The position numbers and the translations under genes were made by a program. Shown here piece by piece: positions 16,016 to 24,596 of a DNA stretch of 64,000 nucleotides (position 1 is its first letter; each line of letters starts with the position of its first letter). This DNA is from Lachnospiraceae bacterium. Its GTDB lineage: Bacteria; Bacillota_A; Clostridia; Lachnospirales; Lachnospiraceae. The stretch lies in assembly GCA_009774465.1 (NCBI GenBank), contig VSNT01000002.1, forward strand, positions 1-64,000, read 5' to 3'. The notes beneath the pieces are model-generated. The model made no database searches, was not told the origin of the DNA, and saw only the letters and a list, made by a program, of their open reading frames with translations.

Positions 16016-18070
16016 TTAATCGGAAATTCTGTTTAAAATAAAATCGTCCACCGTTCCCCAGCTCCCTGAATTACACTTCATCCGCACTCCAATGGTCAGT
16101 TTCCCATCTACAACTTTAATTTCAGGAATAGAAGGGTTCTTCCAGTCTGCCCAGGTGGTCACCATAAAGGAAGAAGTCTGCTCTCCGCTGCTGGTTATTG
16201 CATATAACTCAAGCTGAGAATCTTCTGACATGTCCCCTCCCTGTGAATAAACCGACAACTGGTAAACTCCAGACTTTAAATCTGTAAACTCCTGCTCAAT
16301 GGAAAAATCCATATCGGAATCTCCTGACCAGAAGTGAAAGGCAGTTTCTCCTGTGTATGCATCATCTGCCTTTACCTGAAAATCAGTAGGGTTTTTGCTG
16401 CCTTCATAGGAAACTTTCCACATGGAGGTATCCCCATCTTCAAAACCTGGGTTCTGCACATAATTAATCATCTTGACTTCCACATGACCGCTTACTTTTG
16501 TACCGTCCTCAAGAGAGCCGGCCACCTGGTAGCTGCCTCCTTTTTTTGTATCAATAGCTGCAAGCTGCGCCTCATCCCATGTAACAGCCGCCTGCGCATT
16601 AGCGGAACGGTTATTATAAATCACATCAACTGCCTCTGGAAGTTTTACCTGGCTTCCCACATCACAAACAACATGAACTTCAGGAATAGAATCAATTTTA
16701 AGGGGTGCATCAGCGCCATATTTTAAATACTTAAACACATTTAAAGAGGCAAGGGGATGTCCCTCAAAATCAAACATTGCCTGATTATCCCAGGAACAGC
16801 CGCCATAATAAAGCCCTGCATCCTCCGGATCATAGTCAGATGCATAGCTGCTTGCCCAGCCGCTTCCAAATTCCTCCCATAAAGGAGAATTATCTTCATC
16901 TGCCGGTCCTACCGGAATCCATGTTCCTTCCCAATAAAATATTCCCAGCACGCCAACTTCTTCTGCCGCAGCACAAATATCCCGGATCATGGATGCCTGG
17001 CTTTGCACCGTGGCAGCATATCCTTCCACTAAATCTTCCACACCGTCAAAACTGTTGCCGCTGCCATCTCCATCTTCTGAAGTATAACAATAAGAGGTTT
17101 CTGCAATCAGTACCTTCTTATCGTACTTATCCTGAATATTTTTTGCAACTGTCTGCATATTTTCGTTTGTTCCATCCCAAAACGGATAATAGGACAAAGC
17201 AAAAATATCATAATCTATATCGTAATTCTGTAAATCAGATGCAATGCTGTCAATTTTATCCGTTTCTTCTATATTGGTATAATGTACCACAACCTGAATC
17301 TCTTTTCCATACTCTTTCGATATCTCACGCACTGCCCTGCTGCCCGCATCTAATAGCTTCATCACTGCCGGTGTCTGGGTTTCTCCCGACATGCCATTGT
17401 TAATTTCATTGCCAATCTGAACCATTCCCACATTTACACCGGCATCAAGAATTTCCGAAAGGCTTTCTTTCGTAAATTCATAAAGGGCATTGCTCTTTTC
17501 ATCAGCGCTCATTCCTTCCCATGCCTTGGGTGCATGTTGTCTCTTCGGATCAGCCCAAAAATCGGAATAATGAAAATCAATGCATACCTTCATGCCATAC
17601 TTACTTGCCCGTTTTCCAAGTTCAATGGCTGTTGCAACATCATTATTGCCGCCGCCATATCCGTTACCATTTTCATCATAGGGATCATTCCATACCCGCA
17701 GGCGGATGTAATTCACTCCGGATTGTGCCAGCGTCATAAATACATCCTGCACTTCTCCTTCATAATTATAATAAACTGCACCGCTTTTTTCATTTACAAG
17801 TACGGAGGAAGCGTCCATTCCCCTTATAAAATCATCAGGGATATCCGGAATCGGCTCTAAATAAATCTCTGCTTCCTCCGGACCATCCGGCAGGGAAAAT
17901 GTAATAATTTCCTGCTCCTTAGGCATCTCTCCCTGCTCTTCTTCCGTCTGCAATTCCCCCTGATCCTGTGTGGAAGATACCTCATCCTTGGCCCCGCATC
18001 CTGCCAAAGAACCCACGCACAGACTGGCTGTAACACACAGCGCCAATAGTTTTGTATATAATCGTTTCAT
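16016..18070 (-). CDS. GH53 endo-beta-1,4-galactanase lipoprotein with Ig-like and carbohydrate-binding domains
   Basis: A 684-residue surface-anchored enzyme cleaving beta-1,4-galactan side chains of pectin. The signal peptide ends at a lipobox SLAGC (lipidated C25), followed by an acidic linker. The GH53 barrel spans about 80-450, with acid/base E222 in QIGNEINNG and nucleophile E324 in LIAETSY. A Big_4-like Ig domain spans about 462-535, and a C-terminal ~145-residue module is probably CBM61-like (galactan binding; family number is my inference). ATG 18070 follows GGGAGGATTT. There is no transporter or beta-galactosidase next to it, so sugar uptake must be encoded elsewhere. Confidence 0.94.
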   Translation of the reverse strand: MKRLYTKLLALCVTASLCVGSLAGCGAKDEVSSTQDQGELQTEEEQGEMPKEQEIITFSLPDGPEEAEIYLEPIPDIPDDFIRGMDASSVLVNEKSGAVYYNYEGEVQDVFMTLAQSGVNYIRLRVWNDPYDENGNGYGGGNNDVATAIELGKRASKYGMKVCIDFHYSDFWADPKRQHAPKAWEGMSADEKSNALYEFTKESLSEILDAGVNVGMVQIGNEINNGMSGETQTPAVMKLLDAGSRAVREISKEYGKEIQVVVHYTNIEETDKIDSIASDLQNYDIDYDIFALSYYPFWDGTNENMQTVAKNIQDKYDKKVLIAETSYCYTSEDGDGSGNSFDGVEDLVEGYAATVQSQASMIRDICAAAEEVGVLGIFYWEGTWIPVGPADEDNSPLWEEFGSGWASSYASDYDPEDAGLYYGGCSWDNQAMFDFEGHPLASLNVFKYLKYGADAPLKIDSIPEVHVVCDVGSQVKLPEAVDVIYNNRSANAQAAVTWDEAQLAAIDTKKGGSYQVAGSLEDGTKVSGHVEVKMINYVQNPGFEDGDTSMWKVSYEGSKNPTDFQVKADDAYTGETAFHFWSGDSDMDFSIEQEFTDLKSGVYQLSVYSQGGDMSEDSQLELYAITSSGEQTSSFMVTTWADWKNPSIPEIKVVDGKLTIGVRMKCNSGSWGTVDDFILNRISD

Positions 18071-18137
18071 AATGTAAATCCTCCCAAATTTAAATTATAT
18101 ACGACATCCCTTTCAGATTCAAGATATCGGCATATAA

Positions 18138-18176
18138 AAACAGGGATAAGCCATTTTACGGCCTTCCCTGTTTTCC
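18138..18176 (-). terminator. intrinsic terminator
   Basis: AAACAGGGA (18138-18146) and TCCCTGTTT (18165-18173) with an inner GCC/GGC pair; read on the minus strand it is followed by a T-rich tract. It separates the unknown gene at 18219 from the galactanase gene downstream. Confidence 0.7.
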
Positions 18177-18218
18177 ATGTGTCATATATTAATTTCCGGC
18201 TATTATTTTTTGAAAATA

Positions 18219-19364
18219 CTACCCCAGAAATCCCCGCCAGAAACTTTGATCAGCAGCAAATTTCCAATCCGTATCTTTCTCCTGCTGGCGTAAATATTCC
18301 ATCACCTTGTCATATTGATCGCTGTTTTCAAAAGCAATAGACCATTCATAGCCTTCCTTCTGTCCTGCTTTCCTGCAGAAAATTCCTTCTTCCGTATACC
18401 AGGTGATATAACGCGCTTCTCCTTTTCCTGATTCCTCCGTTGGAAGTGTACACACCGTGGACTGACTGGTAAGTATTTTTTCCGCTTCCTTATCCATGTC
18501 GTTCATGATTTCCGCTTTGTTTATCTGCTCTTTCAGTCTCTTTGCATGTTCTTCACGCATCATTTCTTTAAGTGCATCCTCTGCCGAGTCAAACTGTTCA
18601 AGCAGTCTGTCCCACTCTTTTTCCGAAAAGGCCTGGGCTCCTGTTTGGATGACAGGCTCAGTTTTTCCCTTCTTTACCTTTTCCAATATTTCATCCATTC
18701 TGCTTCGGATAAATTCCAGATTATCTGTCTGCTCTGACTGCCTGGAAAAGATATCAAATGTTGCAAGCAGCTTTTTACAATTTTCATACTGATTGTAAGC
18801 CTGTGCGGTAAAGTACTCCCCCATCATGGTGCCAATGCATTTTTCCCAGTCAAATTTGTAGCTTAAAAATGCCTTATGTCCGGACAAGTCCTCAACATAT
18901 CCATTCTCCTGCGCATTTGCTGCGTATACCTTTGCCTGATGAAAAGATCCGAAAGTTCCTCCATTGGAAATTCCCATCTTGTCAGAATAACTAAGCAGGG
19001 CAAACATTTCAAGGGAAGAGGCATGATTAGGATCTACCTTACTTACATCCACATTATAGACTTCTTTTTTTCCTCCCAAGTTTGAAATAACCTGCACGAT
19101 GGGATTATCAGGTGTGGAATCCTCCGGCCATATTGCACGCATTCCATAAACAATAGACTCCCCCGGTTCCGGCACCATAGTAAGGCCTAAAAATTCTCCT
19201 TTAGAAGCATTTTCCGCCTTCGTTACCGCACTGCTGGCGGCAAACATCTGCTGCCCGTCCATCTCTTCCTTTGACACGCCAAAAACAGCGCCTGCATAGC
19301 CCGCTCTCGCGCTGTTTCTATAGGGGACATAAGTCCTGTCAGCTAAATTTGCTCCAATCTGCAT
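18219..19364 (-). CDS. hypothetical protein, 381 residues
   Basis: I do not recognise this protein. It begins MQIGANLADRTYVPYRNS at an ATG (19364) preceded by a near-perfect AAAGGAGG seven bases away; a longer in-frame upstream stretch is not needed. There is no signal peptide or membrane helix. The N-terminal half is globular, with a GMRAIWPEDSTPDNPIVQV segment. Residues about 210-310 are charged, helical and probably coiled coil. The C-terminal ~70 residues contain many aromatics (RYITWYTEEGIFC). It is monocistronic, with its own terminator. Confidence 0.7.
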   Translation of the reverse strand: MQIGANLADRTYVPYRNSARAGYAGAVFGVSKEEMDGQQMFAASSAVTKAENASKGEFLGLTMVPEPGESIVYGMRAIWPEDSTPDNPIVQVISNLGGKKEVYNVDVSKVDPNHASSLEMFALLSYSDKMGISNGGTFGSFHQAKVYAANAQENGYVEDLSGHKAFLSYKFDWEKCIGTMMGEYFTAQAYNQYENCKKLLATFDIFSRQSEQTDNLEFIRSRMDEILEKVKKGKTEPVIQTGAQAFSEKEWDRLLEQFDSAEDALKEMMREEHAKRLKEQINKAEIMNDMDKEAEKILTSQSTVCTLPTEESGKGEARYITWYTEEGIFCRKAGQKEGYEWSIAFENSDQYDKVMEYLRQQEKDTDWKFAADQSFWRGFLG

Positions 19365-19557
19365 GTTCCTCCTTTCTGCAGTTCCTCTGTCATTCGAAAC
19401 TGCGCCGCTTTCCAAAAAAGGTCCAAGCGGTATCTTTCATTTAACATAAGGATGCCCCTTAAAACGCAGCATCCAACTGTTTCATTTTCTATCGGCAGAA
19501 TCAGGCAAAATACTTAGCCGGCACTTCTCAATTTCATTACGCTTACGATATATTTTA

Positions 19558-20889
19558 TTACATTTTTTCAGTACTGATCAGTCCCTTTTCTCTCCACTTT
19601 CCACTGCGCCAGCGGAAATACATGCATATCGCACGCACGCATTCATCCATTGCAAGGCCTACATACGCCCCTGCCACCATCATTCCCAAATGGATTCCAA
19701 AAAACCATGTACCGCCTACTGCACAAAGATACATAAAAACCGCCGCAATCACTGTGGTAAATACAGCGTCCCCACTGGTTTTTAATGCATTGCCAAAAAC
19801 CAGATTCGTAGTCCGTCCAATCTCAAGGAAAATATCTATTGCAAGCAGTCTTCCCACCAGCGTAATCATCATGGAATCCTCTGTAAATACTCTCATTAAG
19901 ATACCGGAAGATGCTGCAAATGCACTTTCCAGAACAGCCGCTACTGCCACTCCAATCATAGCCGCTTTCCTGGTTCCTTTATCACATTCTTCATATTTAC
20001 CTGCGCCTATCCGCCATCCTGTCAAAATTGCATTTGCCTGGGCCAGCGCCGCTCCCACGCAATATGAAAAATTAGTAATCTGCATGGCATAGGACCTTGC
20101 CGTTACATTGATGCCTTCTGTATCCATCTGATTTAAAAACCGGATAATCAGCGTCATTGCAAGGTTATATAATCCTGTTTCCAATGCAGAAGGCAGGCCT
20201 ATACTGATGATCTTTCCAAATACCTCTTTGTTTGTGATTCGCTCCGGATCTTTCCCCGCATCCACCAGCAAATGAGAGGCAATTATTACAATCAGAAGAT
20301 TTAATATTCTTGAGATCACGGTAGCAAGCGCCACCCCCATAACTCCCATATGAAAGGCAAATAAAAAAACTGCATTTAAAATTAAATTGACCACATTTCC
20401 AACAATTGTGGCCATCAGAGGCTGTCTGGTATGTCCAAATGCCCTTAAATAACTGGAAAAAATGGGAATAAGCGCATTTAAAATACATGCTCCACCAACA
20501 ATTTTAAGATATGTGACCGCATATCCCCGCAGTCTGTCCGCCACTCCAACCATCAAAAGCACATTTTCAGCAAAGCAGAACAGGACAACCGACAATACCA
20601 CACCAAGCACTGCGTTAAATATAAGTCCAATCTGCCTTGCCTGATAGGCAATTCCTTTTCTCCCTGCACCTATATACTGCGTCATAACTGCAATCATTCC
20701 GGAAGATGTAATTGAAAACATTATAATAAAAATTCCAATATATGTATTGGCTGTTCCCACAGCGCCTACTGCCTGATCCCCCACAGAGGACAGCATCATA
20801 GTGTCCACCATGCCTGTCAGCATAAAACATAAAATTTCAAGACAAATCGGCACAGACAACTGCCCTAAAGTTTTTCTTTCGCCTTTCAT
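19558..20889 (-). CDS. MATE family efflux transporter
   Basis: A 443-residue, 12-helix membrane protein of the MATE (NorM/DinF-like) family, exporting drugs or metabolites using a Na+ or H+ gradient. Family landmarks include PICLEILCFMLTGMVDTMMLS in helix 1 and an internal repeat structure (two six-helix halves). The start ATG follows GGAGGAATATCC. It is divergent from an AraC-type regulator across about 250 bp, which could control it. Substrate not deducible. Confidence 0.93.
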   Translation of the reverse strand: MKGERKTLGQLSVPICLEILCFMLTGMVDTMMLSSVGDQAVGAVGTANTYIGIFIIMFSITSSGMIAVMTQYIGAGRKGIAYQARQIGLIFNAVLGVVLSVVLFCFAENVLLMVGVADRLRGYAVTYLKIVGGACILNALIPIFSSYLRAFGHTRQPLMATIVGNVVNLILNAVFLFAFHMGVMGVALATVISRILNLLIVIIASHLLVDAGKDPERITNKEVFGKIISIGLPSALETGLYNLAMTLIIRFLNQMDTEGINVTARSYAMQITNFSYCVGAALAQANAILTGWRIGAGKYEECDKGTRKAAMIGVAVAAVLESAFAASSGILMRVFTEDSMMITLVGRLLAIDIFLEIGRTTNLVFGNALKTSGDAVFTTVIAAVFMYLCAVGGTWFFGIHLGMMVAGAYVGLAMDECVRAICMYFRWRSGKWREKGLISTEKM

Positions 20890-21031
20890 GGATATTCCTC
20901 CAACTGATTCCCCTATTCAGTCTTCATGGTCTGGTTTCCATGACTTTCTGACTGTAAAAGGGATTCGATTTTACTGATATCATATTTTATCCTTTTTTGC
21001 CTGAAAAAACTTGCATTTTTTCAGCATAAAA

Positions 21032-21061
21032 TTGCACTATTTCCACTTTCTGTGATATACT
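21032..21061 (+). promoter_or_regulatory. promoter of the AraC-type regulator
   Basis: TTGCAC at 21032-21037 and TATACT at 21056-21061 with an 18-base spacer. A CTGAAAAAA/TTTTTTCAG inverted repeat (21001-21022) lies just upstream and may be an operator or the terminator-like end of a divergent transcript. Confidence 0.5.
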
Positions 21062-21142
21062 AAATGTTAAAAAGCAGGTAATTGCAAACAGGAAATACTG
21101 GCTGACAATTATCCAATACGAAAAAGGAATGCCTGAAAATTT

Positions 21143-22000
21143 ATGATAATAGAATTAAAAGAAAATATTCCTCACGGAACAAAGGAATATCCTTATGATC
21201 AATACTTTATCCGCAATGTCCGCCACCCATTTCAGTTTCCGGTACATTGGCATGATGAGCTTGAAATAATTTATATCAGACAGGGCATACTCCATGTCTC
21301 TATTGAAGGACAGGATTACGCTGGCCACAGCGGCTCCATTTTTATTGTTAACCCAAGAGAACTGCATTTCATGGGCTCTGACGACCTGTCAGTGGCTTAT
21401 TTTACTTTACTGTTTCCCCTGGAATTTATTTCCTTTCAGACAATGGATGGCCTGGAGTCTGACCTGCTTATGCCCCTGCGCAGCGGTCAGCTTCAGTTTC
21501 CACGCGAAATTTCTGATCCTGTTTTACTAAAAGAGCTTTGTGACATTTTAGAAAATATTGTGCTGCTGAATCAGGAAGCTTCTTCTCTTCACTGCCAAAT
21601 AGAAACCCGTCTCTTCCTGCTTAAGATACTCAATCTCATGGAAAAGCATCACTTGCTGCTTACTTCGTCTCTTCCTGGCAGTCAAATTAATCTGCAAAGA
21701 GAAATGCTCTCCTATATTCAGGAACATTTTACGGAAAAGCTCTCTCTAAAAGAGCTTTCTTTCAAATTTCATTTATCCGAAAAATATATTTCCCGCTACT
21801 TTAAAGAACATTTTAAACTTACTTTTTCAGATTACGTCAATCACCTGCGCCTTACCTGCGCTAAAAGGCTTCTGGAAACAACAAAACTTCCTGTCACAGA
21901 AGTTGCTCTGTGCGCAGGTTTTCCTAACGTAAGCCATTTTATCCGGATGTTTAAAAGACAATATGGAAACTCGCCTTTAAAATATCGAAAAAGTTTTTAA
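21143..22000 (+). CDS. AraC family transcriptional regulator
   Basis: A 285-residue DNA-binding regulator. The N-terminal cupin (about 20-150; FQFPVHWHDELEIIYI is the typical opening) probably binds a sugar-like effector. The C-terminal double helix-turn-helix (about 185-283) contains LSLKELSFKFHLSEKYISR and the conserved second motif VTEVALCAGFPNVSHFIRMFK. AAAAAGGA lies about 14 bases upstream of the ATG. Its 3' end overlaps the convergent NUDIX gene by 24 bases. The target may be the divergent MATE gene. Confidence 0.92.
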   Translation: MIIELKENIPHGTKEYPYDQYFIRNVRHPFQFPVHWHDELEIIYIRQGILHVSIEGQDYAGHSGSIFIVNPRELHFMGSDDLSVAYFTLLFPLEFISFQTMDGLESDLLMPLRSGQLQFPREISDPVLLKELCDILENIVLLNQEASSLHCQIETRLFLLKILNLMEKHHLLLTSSLPGSQINLQREMLSYIQEHFTEKLSLKELSFKFHLSEKYISRYFKEHFKLTFSDYVNHLRLTCAKRLLETTKLPVTEVALCAGFPNVSHFIRMFKRQYGNSPLKYRKSF

Positions 22001-22378
22001 ACTTTTCAGTTTTTCAATCAGTCCCAAATCTGCCGGAAGCCAGTCCACACTATCCAGTTCTTCCGGCAAAAGCCACTTTGCCGCCTCATGCTCCCGCAAA
22101 GTCAAATTTCCCGACCTGATCCTGCAGAAAAAGCAGTGCATTGTCAGGTGAAACTCCGGATAATCATACTCCACTGTCTCAACCAGTTTACCAACTTCGA
22201 TCTCCGTATCCAACTCCTCTTTTATTTCCCGTACAAGCGCCTGCCCGGGCGTTTCTCCCTGTTCAATTTTCCCGCCGGGAAATTCCCACCCGTCTTTAAA
22301 CTCTCCGTATCCTCTCTGGGTGGCAAATATCTTTTCGCCGCCTATGATAATCGCCGCCACCACTTCTATTGATTTCAT
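21977..22378 (-). CDS. NUDIX hydrolase (MutT/8-oxo-dGTP diphosphatase-like)
   Basis: A 133-residue hydrolase with a complete Nudix box GGKIEQGETPGQALVREIKEEL near 35-56 (key residues G35, E44 and the REIKEE helix). The opening (EVVAAII) and the preceding RGYGEFKDGWEFPGG match MutT-type (8-oxo-)dGTP diphosphatases that sanitise the nucleotide pool. The last eight codons are antisense to the end of the AraC gene. Exact substrate not certain. Confidence 0.9.
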   Translation of the reverse strand: MKSIEVVAAIIIGGEKIFATQRGYGEFKDGWEFPGGKIEQGETPGQALVREIKEELDTEIEVGKLVETVEYDYPEFHLTMHCFFCRIRSGNLTLREHEAAKWLLPEELDSVDWLPADLGLIEKLKSLKTFSIF

Positions 22379-22430
22379 CTTATGCTTTCCTTTCTTACAT
22401 ATCTAAACTTTTCGCCTTATCCAGTGTTTA

Positions 22431-22526
22431 ATGAAACTTAATGAAACTTAAAATTAATGATAAAATCACCATTTTTGTTTCAATTTTTTCAAATAACTCC
22501 TTTTATATGAAACTTAATGAAACTTA
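22431..22526. repeat. two copies of a tandem ATGAAACTTA repeat
   Basis: ATGAAACTTA occurs twice head-to-tail at 22431-22450 and again twice at 22507-22526, with 56 bases between the pairs, in the intergenic region upstream of the NUDIX gene. A degenerate relative (AATGAACTTTA) appears near 23501. The periodic spacing suggests a protein-binding site, but no partner is known. Confidence 0.7.
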
Positions 22527-22558
22527 AATTACGCCCAATATGGAATATGAAATTATGT

Positions 22559-23440
22559 TTACTTAACATTTTCTATATACTTACACCCAGGATAATTTTC
22601 GCACCCATAAAATTTATTCCCTGCATAATTTCCTCTTTTTGCCACTTTAAGTGTCAGTTTACCGCCACAACGAGGACATATTTTGTCCTGCACTTTCGTT
22701 GGTTCGTTGGAAGAAACCGGTTTATCATAACGTTTCTTTATATTTTCTATATGTTCTATTTTTTCAAGCTCTCCCATCTGTGTCAAAGGATATAATTTAT
22801 CGTATATTTCATTTATTTTTGATTTTGACATCTTTTCTGCTGATACAGATACATTTTGCGAAACTGCTTCCAGTATATCCTCTCTTTTAACAACATAATG
22901 TTCACCACTTGTTAAGGTGACCTTTTTCAGTTCGCAATGCATACTGAAAACAATATAGGAGTAGAACCTTAAATCATGGAAATCCTTCAAATACGACTGC
23001 AGCCATTTTAAGTGAACTTTGTTCTGTATAATAGGATTAAAAAAATGCTCCTTTTGGCTTTTTCCTCTTCCTGTGGGTAATACCTGCGTCCATTCCTGCT
23101 GTGTTTCTGTACCAAAGATCCACCCGCTATAGTTCTTAGATTCAAAAACATAGATCCCGGACTCATGAATCATTATAACATCTACTTCGGTAGTTGTTCC
23201 ATCTTCCTTAGGAACATAGCAATTAAATAAATACTTTTTATATCCCTCTATAGGGCATAAACATCTATAGGTATCATATTCTCCAAGTCTGCCTGTATCA
23301 AAATACAATTTCCAGTATGGAAGTTTCGTAATTTGATAATATTCAGATTCCTTATATTCCTTATAATTTTTAATTCCTGTAACGATTGCAATAATTATGC
23401 CTAAAACCGCCAGTGCAAAAAATATAAATAATATGGACAT
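22559..23440 (-). CDS. NERD-domain protein with topoisomerase-type zinc finger
   Basis: A 293-residue protein. An N-terminal membrane helix (about 3-23) is followed by a NERD (nuclease-related) domain at about 45-165, with GEYDTYRCL, EVDVIMIHESGIYVFESKNYSGWIFG and QNKVHLKWL as landmarks; D and E-x-K residues resemble the PD-(D/E)xK nuclease core. The C terminus carries a four-cysteine finger (CPRCGG then CENYPGC) like the C-terminal fingers of topoisomerase I. It may be a membrane-tethered nucleic-acid enzyme. It is flanked by the ATGAAACTTA repeats. Confidence 0.88.
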   Translation of the reverse strand: MSILFIFFALAVLGIIIAIVTGIKNYKEYKESEYYQITKLPYWKLYFDTGRLGEYDTYRCLCPIEGYKKYLFNCYVPKEDGTTTEVDVIMIHESGIYVFESKNYSGWIFGTETQQEWTQVLPTGRGKSQKEHFFNPIIQNKVHLKWLQSYLKDFHDLRFYSYIVFSMHCELKKVTLTSGEHYVVKREDILEAVSQNVSVSAEKMSKSKINEIYDKLYPLTQMGELEKIEHIENIKKRYDKPVSSNEPTKVQDKICPRCGGKLTLKVAKRGNYAGNKFYGCENYPGCKYIENVK

Positions 23441-23647
23441 ATTCTTCCCCTCGACAAATTTTTCTTATTTCCACTATACAACCTTTTCAAATCACCCTCA
23501 ATGAACTTTAGGTAATATCAAACAGTTTAAATCATTTTTTTATTTACTTTCAGCCTTCTCCGTGGTACAATACCTGACACCAAACAATCCAACCTTATTC
23601 TAAATTAATGAAATAAATTTTACTATTGAAATCAAAAAGAGGTACAA

Positions 23648-24475
23648 ATGATGGGAAAAAGTGAAACCACAAATGAAATTCAAAATGAAAAAAATAAACT
23701 GCACATTAAGTATCTTATAGCAATTGCTTCATTCATTTCTCTTGGAAGCATTGTACTTTCGCTATGTGAAAAAGATATCTTTGTCGCACAGGTTTCCTTT
23801 GCCAGCACAATTACTTCCATTGTTCTGTCTGTAATTGCCATCTGGATGAGCATTTCAGGTGAACGCACTACAAATGATATTAAAATCAGAATCCTGGAAT
23901 CTACTGAAAGGCTGGCCAAAACCACTGAAAATGTAGAAATCCTCAACAACAAAAATGAATCTATTATGAATACACATCTGGATGAGCTGAATGATGTAAA
24001 GGAAAAGCTGGAATCAATTATTCACTCAGTAGATGTTGTAGGAGAACAAGTTACAATCATGCAGGAAAAAGTCAACACAGCACCTAATATCCCCCGCACT
24101 GCAGACGACCAAACCCTTACTACAGAGCAGAAGATTGCTCTTTTCCGCAATTTATACACTTGGGCAGTTGATTATGCTTCTGACAGTAAAAAGTATCGGG
24201 CTTGGCTTCTCTGTGAAATGACGCAAAAATTTATTGAAAATCAAAAAAATTCTAAACCTAATGTTTATCGGGAAGCTATGCATTATTTAGAAACAATAAA
24301 TGCAAATTTGAATAAGTGGGGAAAAATTATAAACGCTTACTGGGGCGCCCTTTGCATGCTATCAATGTCATCTGTATTCAGTGATAAAAACGCAGTCAAC
24401 AAAATTTCAGAAACTATAACTCCCTGGCTGGACTCCCAGCCTCCCATAGATACAGATGACAAGCCGAAATCGTAA
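23648..24475 (+). CDS. hypothetical membrane-anchored coiled-coil protein
   Basis: A 275-residue protein I do not recognise. Two hydrophobic helices (about 23-42 and 48-68) are followed by a long charged heptad-like stretch (about 75-150, with ILESTERLAKTTENVEILNN). A globular C-terminal part contains many W and Y residues (YTWAVDYASDSKKYRAWLL). The start ATG at 23648 (or 23651) follows AGAGG. It stands alone between the NERD gene (divergent) and the AAA operon (convergent). The topology suggests a membrane sensor or scaffold. Confidence 0.7.
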   Translation: MMGKSETTNEIQNEKNKLHIKYLIAIASFISLGSIVLSLCEKDIFVAQVSFASTITSIVLSVIAIWMSISGERTTNDIKIRILESTERLAKTTENVEILNNKNESIMNTHLDELNDVKEKLESIIHSVDVVGEQVTIMQEKVNTAPNIPRTADDQTLTTEQKIALFRNLYTWAVDYASDSKKYRAWLLCEMTQKFIENQKNSKPNVYREAMHYLETINANLNKWGKIINAYWGALCMLSMSSVFSDKNAVNKISETITPWLDSQPPIDTDDKPKS

Positions 24476-24553
24476 AAACTTTTGTCCTGCCTGCCATAAG
24501 AAATCGCTTATAATAAACAACGGATGCCACGTTCCGTGAGCCATCTTTATGTT

Positions 24554-24596
24554 AAAAAAACCGGAATTTGGGACTGATTTACGTCCCAAATTCCGG
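24554..24596 (-). terminator. intrinsic terminator containing the end of the AAA+ gene
   Basis: CCGGAATTTGGGAC (24561-24574) is perfectly complementary to GTCCCAAATTCCGG (24583-24596), and the minus strand continues with seven T (24560-24554). The stop codon of the AAA+ gene lies in the loop and its last residues PEFGT are encoded by the stem. Confidence 0.93.
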
